Source: Moraxellaceae bacterium (GTDB lineage Bacteria; Pseudomonadota; Gammaproteobacteria; Pseudomonadales; Moraxellaceae). From it: a DNA stretch of 64,000 bases. The notes beneath the pieces were generated by a model that saw nothing but the letters and a program-made list of their open reading frames with translations, did no database searches and was not told the origin of the DNA. A program made the translations under genes and the position numbers. The DNA lies in NCBI GenBank assembly GCA_029267635.1, contig JAJUIK010000009.1, positions 1 through 64,000 on the forward strand. Reading direction: 5' to 3'. This document shows positions 57,847 to 64,000 of this stretch, piece after piece. Numbering within the stretch: position 1 is the first letter of the stretch; every line of letters begins with the position of its first letter.

Positions 57847-57860
57847 AGTGTGCTGAGTTG

Positions 57861-57929
57861 TACTAGCTCAAACCTGATCTGACAGTGCCGATATTTGCTG
57901 AAGACTGTCAGGTTAAATTTGAGCTAGTA
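57861..57929. repeat. Long inverted repeat next to the tandem repeat
   Basis: TACTAGCTCAAA at 57861-57872 is the exact complement of TTTGAGCTAGTA at 57918-57929, and CTGACAGT inside pairs with ACTGTCAG. The 69-base structure is followed by AAAAATT on the plus strand and faces the end of the MgtC-like gene, so it may end transcription or be a relic of a small mobile element. Confidence 0.55.
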
Positions 57930-57965
57930 AAAATTATGGGGCATCTTCAGCATCCTGATTAATTC

Positions 57966-59252
57966 TTAGGACATCAATTGCAGGCTGAGACCCAGAGAAA
58001 TACCAGCGCATACCATTGCCACTGTATAGCCAATAATGATGGCTTTACTAAATTGTACGCCACCGGTTGTCCAGGCGATTGTCGCTTTAGATACCATATT
58101 GCTTAAGGTCGCGAGTCCTAAGGCCACAGTGGCAACATTTGTGGTTAATCCGCCGGTGCTATGCTGCCGGGCAAGTGAGACTAAAATGGCATCCACATCT
58201 GCCAGCCCTGAAATGGTTGACAGTACAAAAATCCCACTCGTTCCTAGCCACTGTTTTGCTGCTGGAACCAAGACAGCGGTGATTGCAAGAAAAGCAGCGA
58301 AGCCGAAAGCCGTTCCCAGATCAAAAGGGGCCATGGCTTGCATGGAATGATCACTGTGTGTCGTATTAGAAATGTGATGCTGTTTCCACAGTGCCATGCC
58401 TAGCAGAACAATTCCTGCAACCATCAATCCAGCGCCAAACGTACTGAGCAGTGGAGGCTCAATGACGCCAATCAGTATCGCCATCCGAAAAAACATGACG
58501 CCACAAGCAGCCAGAGCTCCGGAAATTGCAGCATTGATCATCATGGGATGTTGATGTGCATAACGTGCCAACGCCACAGTTGCGGCTGTGGATGAAGCCA
58601 GACCGCCCAAGAGACCGGTCCAGAATATTCCGCGTTCTGAGCCGGTGATCCGCATGGCAAAATGACCTGCCAGAGAGAGTCCGGCAATCAGGATGACCGC
58701 CCACCATAATTCATACGGATTTAATGCATTAAAAGGTCCGAGACCCGTATTCGGCAAGTAGGGGAGTATGACAACGGAGAGCACCAGTAACTGCAGGGAT
58801 GCCGTTAATTCACGATGTTCTATCAAGCGTAACCAGCCATGTAGGGTTGGCTTAAGATCCAGAAAGACCGCGACAATGACGGCTGCAGTGAGGGCTAAAG
58901 TGATATTGCCATGTGAGGCATAAGCACCTAGAACCAACGTCAGCAGCATCGCAATCGTCGTGGTCGCGCTGAGATTACCGGAAAGTTTCGCGGTATGCGC
59001 ATAAGACACGGTGAGTAACAGGGAAAGCCCTAATACAGCCGCAACCAGTGGCCAAGGCCCAAAGTTAGGTTGTAAATGACCAAGGACTCCTCCGAGCAGG
59101 CCTGTTAAGGTAAAAGTACGCAGACCTGCGACTCGGCTGCCTTCTGGCAGTTCTCGATCGTGCCATCCTCGTTCTAAACCGATGAGCAGACCAATCGCGA
59201 GCGCTGCAATCAGGCCCGGCACTTCTGGAGTAAGAAAAGAACTCTCAATCAT
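57966..59252 (-). CDS. MgtC/SapB and DUF4010 domain membrane protein
   Basis: This 428-residue protein has about a dozen membrane segments. The N-terminal MgtC-like domain opens [20 protein letters not shown] and continues [16 protein letters not shown]; the DUF4010 half has [24 protein letters not shown] and [20 protein letters not shown]. The function is uncertain; metal-related transport or regulation is suggested by its position. The ATG overlaps the stop of the copper ATPase gene by four bases (59252-59249). Confidence 0.85.
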   Translation of the reverse strand: MIESSFLTPEVPGLIAALAIGLLIGLERGWHDRELPEGSRVAGLRTFTLTGLLGGVLGHLQPNFGPWPLVAAVLGLSLLLTVSYAHTAKLSGNLSATTTIAMLLTLVLGAYASHGNITLALTAAVIVAVFLDLKPTLHGWLRLIEHRELTASLQLLVLSVVILPYLPNTGLGPFNALNPYELWWAVILIAGLSLAGHFAMRITGSERGIFWTGLLGGLASSTAATVALARYAHQHPMMINAAISGALAACGVMFFRMAILIGVIEPPLLSTFGAGLMVAGIVLLGMALWKQHHISNTTHSDHSMQAMAPFDLGTAFGFAAFLAITAVLVPAAKQWLGTSGIFVLSTISGLADVDAILVSLARQHSTGGLTTNVATVALGLATLSNMVSKATIAWTTGGVQFSKAIIIGYTVAMVCAGISLGLSLQLMS

Positions 59253-61624
59253 AGTTTTTTACGTCGTAGGCGCAGGGCATTGCTGATGACGGATGCTGAA
59301 CTTAAGCTCATTGCCAATGCTGCAATCATGGGTGACAACAACCAACTGGTAAATGGATAGAGTACGCCAGCTGCGATCGGGATACCCAGGGCATTGTATA
59401 GGAACGCAAACATCAGGTTCTGTTTCATGTTGTCGACAGTGGCTTCCGAAAGTGAACGGGCAACCGCGATACCGCGTAAGTCCCCTTTGACCAGGGTGAC
59501 TTGAGCGCTATTCATGGCAACATCTGTTCCGGTACCCATGGCAATACCGACATCAGCTTTGGCCAATGCGGGTGCATCATTGATTCCGTCTCCGGCCATT
59601 GCCACGATGCGACCTTCCTTCTGCAATTTGCTGACAAGTTCCAGTTTATCTGCTGGCTTGACTTCACCATGAACTTCATCAATTCCTAGTCGCGTACCCA
59701 CTGAACGGGCAGTGGTGAGACCGTCTCCAGTGGCCATAATGATACGTAGACCCGCTTCCTTTAGTGTAGCGAGTGCTTCAGGCGTACTCGCCTTGATCGG
59801 ATCCGATACTGCCAGCAGGCCGGCTAATTGACCTTCAACAGCCAGATACATCACACTGGCACCTTCCGAACGTAGTTCTTCAGCTTGCGGAATCAGGGAC
59901 TGTACAGGAATCCCCAACTGTTCCATCAGTGCTGTATTACCCAAAGCTAACGGGCGCCCCTCCACTTGTCCTCGAACCCCGATCCCGGAGCCTGATTCAA
60001 AATTTTCTGGCTGAGCAAGAGACAGACCACGTTCACGTGCAGCTTGCACAATCGCATTGGCTAACGGATGTTCACTGCCCTGGTCAAGGCTGGCGGCTAG
60101 ACGTAATACCTCAGATTCCTCGTAGCCTGCTGCAGCAACCACGCGATCGAATGCCGGACGACCTTCAGTCAGCGTGCCTGTTTTATCGATTAGCAGGGTG
60201 TCAATCTTGCGCAGGTTCTCAATGGCTGCTGCATCACGGAACAGCACACCATGACTGGCACCTTGACCAGTGGCCACCATAATCGACATGGGCGTTGCCA
60301 GGCCCAGTGCACAAGGACAGGCAATAATCAGTACGGCCACCGCATTGATTAATGCATAAACCCAGCTCGACGCTTCTGGACCAAACAGTCCCCATCCAAA
60401 GAAGGTAAGCAAGGCAATGGCCACTACAGCCATGACAAACCAACCTGCGACCTGATCAGCCATGCGTTGCATGGGTGCTCTTGAACGTTGCGCTTGAGCC
60501 ACCATCTGTACGATCTGAGACAACATGGTACTTGAACCAATTTTCTCTGAACGCATGATCAGTGAACCATTGGTATTGAGTGTGGCTCCAATGACTTTAT
60601 CGCCGACGCGTTTGGTGATTGGTAAAGGTTCACCCGTCAGCATCGACTCATCCACAGCACTGCTGCCTTCAATGACTACACCATCTACAGGTACTTTTTC
60701 ACCTGGCCGGATGCGGAGTAAATCTTCTACATGGACATGCGTCAAAGGCACATCTTCTTCGGTTCCATCAGGCAGAATTCGGCGAGCTGTTTTAGGTGCC
60801 AGCCCAAGGAGTGACTTGATGGCCGCAGAGGTTTGCGAACGTGCTTTTAACTCTAATATCTGTCCGAGTAAGGTCAACGAAATGATGACCGCTGAAGCTT
60901 CAAAATAAACCGCAACACGCCCCATGGAAATAAAAGAGTCAGGGAAGATTTGTGGCGCTACAGTCGCAACCACACTATAAATAAAAGCAGCTCCGGTACC
61001 CAGACCGATCAGCGTCCACATATTGGGGCTGCGGTGGATCACCGATTGCCAACCACGGGAAAAAAATGGCCAACCTGCCCAGAGTACAATCGGGAGTGAC
61101 AACACTAATTCAATCCAGCTTTGAACGGCCATATCGAACCAATTCAGCTGATGGCCAAACATCGCCAAAACAGTCACCACGATAGTGAATGGCAGTGTCC
61201 ACCAGAAACGTCGACGGAAATCACGTAACTCAGGATTTTCCTCTTCCTCAAGCTCAGGAATAATCGGTTCCAGTGTCATCCCGCATTTTGGACAATTTCC
61301 CGGATGGTCTTGCCTGATTTCCGGATGCATGGGGCAGGTATAGATGGTCGTGCCTGCTATGCTTGTTTCATTGACGGGTTGAGTAGTCTGATAATGCTGT
61401 GTATGTGCATTTATATTTATAGTTTCAGGTTTATCGATGTATTGTGAAGGATTGTCATGAAACTTGGATTGACATTTTGGACTGCAAAAAAAGTACATTT
61501 TGCCTTTAAATTCTTCATGATGTTCCGATCTTTCAGTGACGGTCATGCCACAAACAGGATCTTTTAAAGTGTCTGTTGCCGTTTGTGCCATATGCTCTTG
61601 GGAATGATGTGTTTGATGTGACAT
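59249..61624 (-). CDS. copA: Copper-translocating P-type ATPase with YHS and HMBD domains
   Basis: This Cu(I)-type P1B ATPase of 791 residues exports copper, or silver, from the cytoplasm. The N-terminus is His rich, followed by a YHS domain (DPVCGMTV...FFCSPKC, about 22-62) and a heavy-metal-binding domain ([22 protein letters not shown], about 94-115) instead of the usual HMA. The core has [34 protein letters not shown] and [22 protein letters not shown] and [15 protein letters not shown] are the Cu(I) signatures of the last helices. Confidence 0.93.
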   Translation of the reverse strand: MSHQTHHSQEHMAQTATDTLKDPVCGMTVTERSEHHEEFKGKMYFFCSPKCQSKFHDNPSQYIDKPETININAHTQHYQTTQPVNETSIAGTTIYTCPMHPEIRQDHPGNCPKCGMTLEPIIPELEEEENPELRDFRRRFWWTLPFTIVVTVLAMFGHQLNWFDMAVQSWIELVLSLPIVLWAGWPFFSRGWQSVIHRSPNMWTLIGLGTGAAFIYSVVATVAPQIFPDSFISMGRVAVYFEASAVIISLTLLGQILELKARSQTSAAIKSLLGLAPKTARRILPDGTEEDVPLTHVHVEDLLRIRPGEKVPVDGVVIEGSSAVDESMLTGEPLPITKRVGDKVIGATLNTNGSLIMRSEKIGSSTMLSQIVQMVAQAQRSRAPMQRMADQVAGWFVMAVVAIALLTFFGWGLFGPEASSWVYALINAVAVLIIACPCALGLATPMSIMVATGQGASHGVLFRDAAAIENLRKIDTLLIDKTGTLTEGRPAFDRVVAAAGYEESEVLRLAASLDQGSEHPLANAIVQAARERGLSLAQPENFESGSGIGVRGQVEGRPLALGNTALMEQLGIPVQSLIPQAEELRSEGASVMYLAVEGQLAGLLAVSDPIKASTPEALATLKEAGLRIIMATGDGLTTARSVGTRLGIDEVHGEVKPADKLELVSKLQKEGRIVAMAGDGINDAPALAKADVGIAMGTGTDVAMNSAQVTLVKGDLRGIAVARSLSEATVDNMKQNLMFAFLYNALGIPIAAGVLYPFTSWLLSPMIAALAMSLSSASVISNALRLRRKKL

Positions 61625-61639
61625 GATGAATTCTCGTAT

Positions 61640-62290
61640 TTATGGCAGAGCGGCTTTATTGCGGAATTTGGGAATAAATCGCGGAGTTTGTTGAGCATAG
61701 CTGTCATAAGCGCTCCCAAATTGTTTACGCATTTCCACTTCTTCAGTGATGGCCAGGCGTCCATACATGATCAGTAAAATCGGAAACATTAGGAGCGTGA
61801 GTAAGGTCGGCCATTGCAACAAAAAACCGAGCAAGATCATCACAAAAGCCACGTATTGAGGATGGCGTATACGTGCATAAGGTCCTGTAACTGCTAAAGA
61901 ACGTTGGCGTTGTGCGTTGTAAAGGACATGCCATGCTGTTGATAACAAATAGAAGCCATAGCCCAGAAAGATGTAACTGGCGATATGCAGTACGCTGAAA
62001 TGCGGGTTGCCTTTTTCACCCAATAGCGTTGACCATAAATGGCCGGCGTTATGAGAAAATAAGTCCAGTTGCGGGAAACGGGTTTGCAGCCAGCCTGAAA
62101 GCAGATAAATGGTTAAAGGGAAACCATACATCTCGACAAACAGCGCGACGATAAAGGCTGAAAAGGCACCAAATGTCCGCCAGTCCCGTGCTGTCGCCGG
62201 TTTAAAAAAACTAAAGGCAAACATGATAAAAATCGCTGAATTGATGATGACCAGTGTCCATAGACCATAAGCTGATTCCGCATGATTCAT
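61640..62290 (-). CDS. ICMT/PEMT-like membrane methyltransferase
   Basis: This 216-residue integral membrane protein has five or six helices and ends with the isoprenylcysteine-methyltransferase-type signature VTGPYARIRHPQYVAFVMILLG, followed by RLAITEEVEMRKQFGSAYDSYAQQTPRFIP. Such genes often sit in metal-resistance clusters; the substrate is unknown. It is 15 bases upstream of the ATPase gene. Confidence 0.85.
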   Translation of the reverse strand: MNHAESAYGLWTLVIINSAIFIMFAFSFFKPATARDWRTFGAFSAFIVALFVEMYGFPLTIYLLSGWLQTRFPQLDLFSHNAGHLWSTLLGEKGNPHFSVLHIASYIFLGYGFYLLSTAWHVLYNAQRQRSLAVTGPYARIRHPQYVAFVMILLGFLLQWPTLLTLLMFPILLIMYGRLAITEEVEMRKQFGSAYDSYAQQTPRFIPKFRNKAALP

Positions 62291-62346
62291 GACGGTTCTC
62301 CTGATCCAGACTATTTTTTATGATGGGGTCGCTCTGACTTTCTATG

Positions 62347-62556
62347 CTATTTATGATGCCCATGACCACCGTGCATAAAGATATGCATCAGTGGGCAGGC
62401 TAAAAGCAATAAATAAGGTAAAGCACCGATGACGTGAGCCAAATGCTCGGTTAACAGAAAATAAGCCGCTACTCCACCCAGCACGATTAAACCGAGGGCA
62501 TAACGCGTAGACCAAAAGTTAGGTGTTGGATTATGTTGCTGAAGTGGAAGATTCAT
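62347..62556 (-). CDS. DUF2933 small membrane protein
   Basis: This 69-residue protein has two membrane helices (YALGLIVLGGVAAYFLL, VIGALPYLLLLACPLMHIF) and a His-rich end HGGHGHHK, the pattern of DUF2933 proteins found beside copper ATPases. The terminal histidines may bind metal. Function unknown. Confidence 0.85.
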   Translation of the reverse strand: MNLPLQQHNPTPNFWSTRYALGLIVLGGVAAYFLLTEHLAHVIGALPYLLLLACPLMHIFMHGGHGHHK

Positions 62557-62582
62557 GGTGCTTTCCTCTCATCAACAGGAAA

Positions 62583-63020
62583 TTATTTAATGGCTGCAGG
62601 AGGCATACGATCCATCATCATCTGCATCATGGATTGCATCATATCCATACGTTTTTCCATCATTAACTGACGGTCAGCCATATTGGCATTCATGCTTTGA
62701 CCGCCCATCTGTTTCATCATGCCCATACCTTCTTGCATGAGCTTCATGTGCTCAGCCATCAGTTTTTGACGTTGTTGAGGCGTTTTTGCAGCCATCATTT
62801 TTTCATGCATGGCTTGCATCGCCTGCATGTGCTGATCCATTGCAGCCATCTTGTCGGTCGTGGCGGTGCTGGTGCTGTTAACGGTTTCTTTAATCGTTAC
62901 TGTGGGTGGTGTTGTATTTGCGGGATGATGCGTTTTATGTTCTTCGCTACTTTGTGCGAATGCACCTAGAGCGGCAGTTGTGATACACAGTCCGAGTAAA
63001 GTTTGGCGGATATAAGACAT
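62583..63020 (-). CDS. Methionine-rich periplasmic protein
   Basis: This 145-residue protein starts with a Sec signal peptide (MSYIRQTLLGLCITTAALGAFAQ, cut after AFA), then a Thr-rich spacer and a helical region very rich in Met and Gln (MDQHMQAMQAMHEKMMA, MDMMQSMMQMMMDRM). Clustered Met can bind Cu(I) or Ag(I), so a periplasmic metal buffer is likely. It is the first gene of the five-gene copper unit. Confidence 0.8.
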   Translation of the reverse strand: MSYIRQTLLGLCITTAALGAFAQSSEEHKTHHPANTTPPTVTIKETVNSTSTATTDKMAAMDQHMQAMQAMHEKMMAAKTPQQRQKLMAEHMKLMQEGMGMMKQMGGQSMNANMADRQLMMEKRMDMMQSMMQMMMDRMPPAAIK

Positions 63021-63509
63021 TATTTTTTTCCTTTCATCAGTTGAGAAGTTAAAACCACCTTGGAATGAGGGAAACCAGCAAATGAAGGTGATTTAGATTG
63101 TTTGAACAACTAAAAAACTGTTTTAAAGCAATGTACTTTTTCTGGTTATGCTACCTATGCTGTCATAGGGTTGTCTGGTTATTGTTGAACTCATCCCCGT
63201 ATTTGGTGTCTGAAAATGAGCTTGATTGTTTTTAAAGGAAACGAGACTTCTGAGTTGTTCACAGCTATCTTATATCTAATTTAGAGAACTTTATCACTGC
63301 TAATTATTTGATTTTTGAAAATGACAAAAATGTAATTTTGAGGTCATCAATGTGTATTTAATCTTTTTTCATAATGAACAGATGCAGGGTTAGGTTAACA
63401 ATTGGTAAGGGGGGGTAATTCTTTATTCCCATGACAATTAATACCGCTATTATTGAATATTCAATAGGGTGAAGAGGGCTAAAGGATGAAGTTATTTCGA
63501 GGTGACAAG
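63021..63509. other. Divergent promoter region of the copper cluster
   Basis: This spacer of nearly 490 bases separates the minus-strand unit from copC. It contains a CusR/CopR-like operator (63318-63339) and a 16-base palindrome TATTGAATATTCAATA at 63451-63466, close to copC. No gene is seen. Confidence 0.6.
63318..63339. promoter_or_regulatory. CusR/CopR-like copper operator
   Basis: AAAATGACA, four bases, then TGTAATTTT: the two 9-base halves are complementary at eight of nine positions. The layout matches the E. coli CusR box (AAAATGACA N4 TGTCATTTT). It is placed to control either arm of the divergent cluster. No cognate sensor kinase-regulator pair lies in the window. Confidence 0.6.
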
Positions 63510-63869
63510 ATGATTGCGTTGCGTCAAGTCTTGTTGGGTGTCATGGCCGTTATTGCTACAACTTATGCTTTTGCACATGTGAGCCTTGTAAGTACCATGC
63601 CCGCTGCAGATAGTATTGTGGTCAAACAGCCTGAAAAATTAACGCTTAATTTCGCTGATGCGGTTATGCTGATGAACATCAAACTTGTGGATGCTCAAAA
63701 AAAGGAAATCCCTTTAAATTTCAAAGTAAATCATGCTTTCAAAAAGTCTTTTGATATTACGGTCCCGCAACTGGTCAATGGAAAATATACTGTTATTTGG
63801 ATGACTATGGGTAAAGATGGTCACCACATGACTGGGGAATATACTTTTATTATCAAAAAATTAAAGTAA
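63510..63869 (+). CDS. copC: Copper resistance protein CopC
   Basis: CopC is a periplasmic beta-barrel copper carrier. ATG 63510 is preferred (GAGGTG eight bases upstream) over ATG 63486 because it gives a normal signal peptide, MIALRQVLLGVMAVIATTYAFA, cut before HVSLVSTMPAADS; the new N-terminal His is the usual first Cu(II) ligand. LTLNFADAVMLMNIKL, WMTMGKDGHHMTGEYTF and a second His cluster follow. It is 119 residues long and lies just before copD. Confidence 0.9.
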   Translation: MIALRQVLLGVMAVIATTYAFAHVSLVSTMPAADSIVVKQPEKLTLNFADAVMLMNIKLVDAQKKEIPLNFKVNHAFKKSFDITVPQLVNGKYTVIWMTMGKDGHHMTGEYTFIIKKLK

Positions 63870-63891
63870 AGCAGAACCGTAATTCTCAATA

Positions 63892-63917
63892 TGCCAGCAA
63901 ATTGCTGGTATTTTTAT
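63892..63917 (+). terminator. Hairpin between copC and copD
   Basis: GCCAGCAA / TTGCTGGT with a very short loop is followed by ATTTTTAT. It may reduce transcription into copD. Confidence 0.6.
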
Positions 63918-63937
63918 ACACTAAAAGATGAATAATT

Positions 63938-64000
63938 ATGTTTCCTGAATATTGGATCTTAGCCGCCTGGATGACCAAAGTAGCTCTATATCTAGGGATG
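63938..64000 (+). CDS. copD: Copper resistance protein CopD, N-terminal fragment (partial)
   Basis: The frame opens MFPEYWILAAWMTKVALYLGM and runs off the window. A hydrophobic start directly behind copC fits CopD, the inner membrane protein that takes up copper with CopC. Only 21 codons are visible, so the call rests mainly on position. Confidence 0.6.
   Translation, partial: MFPEYWILAAWMTKVALYLGM

Noticed and set aside
57676-57882. 68-residue open frame across the heptamer repeat
   Set aside because: Its middle is only the translated repeat (ILDIGYW units), with no ribosome site; better explained as a tandem repeat.

Overview
The window is a stretch of an Acinetobacter chromosome (Moraxellaceae, Gammaproteobacteria). 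The evidence is the tmRNA tag ANDETYALAA, gene orders typical of the genus, an ABZJ_00895-type small membrane protein, and moderate-to-low GC with A+T-rich spacers. No species call is made.

Layout. 1-37.2 kb is core chromosome: the 3' end of tuf; rimI; the N-end-rule aminoacyl transferases bpt and aat; trxB; ftsK; minCDE; a channel-like membrane protein; a YihG-type acyltransferase; an OmpA-type lipoprotein; rep; the dut-algC-argB block; an OlsB-like acyltransferase; a YafJ-type amidotransferase; bacteriohemerythrin; a transporter-like membrane protein with ratB; bamE; fur; pilU/pilT; yggS; sbcDC; a TIGR01777 protein; thiO/hemB; a hotdog thioesterase; glpK; and ssrA (tmRNA). Most units are closed by clear bidirectional hairpin terminators.

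37.2-44.4 kb is an A+T-rich integrative island of about 7.1 kb inserted at the 3' end of ssrA. It carries a tyrosine integrase at the ssrA side, an AlpA-like regulator, several small unknown genes and a possible replication protein. At the far end, on the opposite strand, a reverse transcriptase (motif C FVDD) overlaps by ATGA with a PD-(D/E)XK nuclease-like protein. This pair looks like a reverse-transcriptase-based antiphage system that I cannot assign to a named type, and it is the most interesting feature of the window. Beyond the degenerate attR lie a frameshifted remnant of a second integrase and a second att-like site, so the locus seems to have been invaded more than once.

44.7-47.9 kb is a decayed accessory zone: a PhnB/VOC protein, an extremely Gln-rich small protein, small unknown genes, a multiply frameshifted HTH (antitoxin-like) pseudogene with an unknown fragment upstream, and a 28-bp perfect palindrome.

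47.9-57.5 kb is an organosulfur acquisition cluster on the minus strand: the FMN reductase msuE and dimethylsulfone monooxygenase sfnG, then two SfnB/DszC-like oxidoreductases, a DszA/NtaA-like monooxygenase, two MetQ-like binding proteins, MetN-like and MetI-like. Import of a sulfur compound would be coupled to reduced-flavin-dependent desulfurization. A 13-copy heptanucleotide repeat lies upstream.

58-64 kb is a copper/metal resistance cluster: an MgtC/DUF4010 membrane protein coupled to a Cu(I) P-type ATPase, an ICMT-like methyltransferase, a DUF2933 protein and a Met-rich periplasmic protein on the minus strand, diverging from copC-copD on the plus strand. A CusR/CopR-like operator lies between the two arms.
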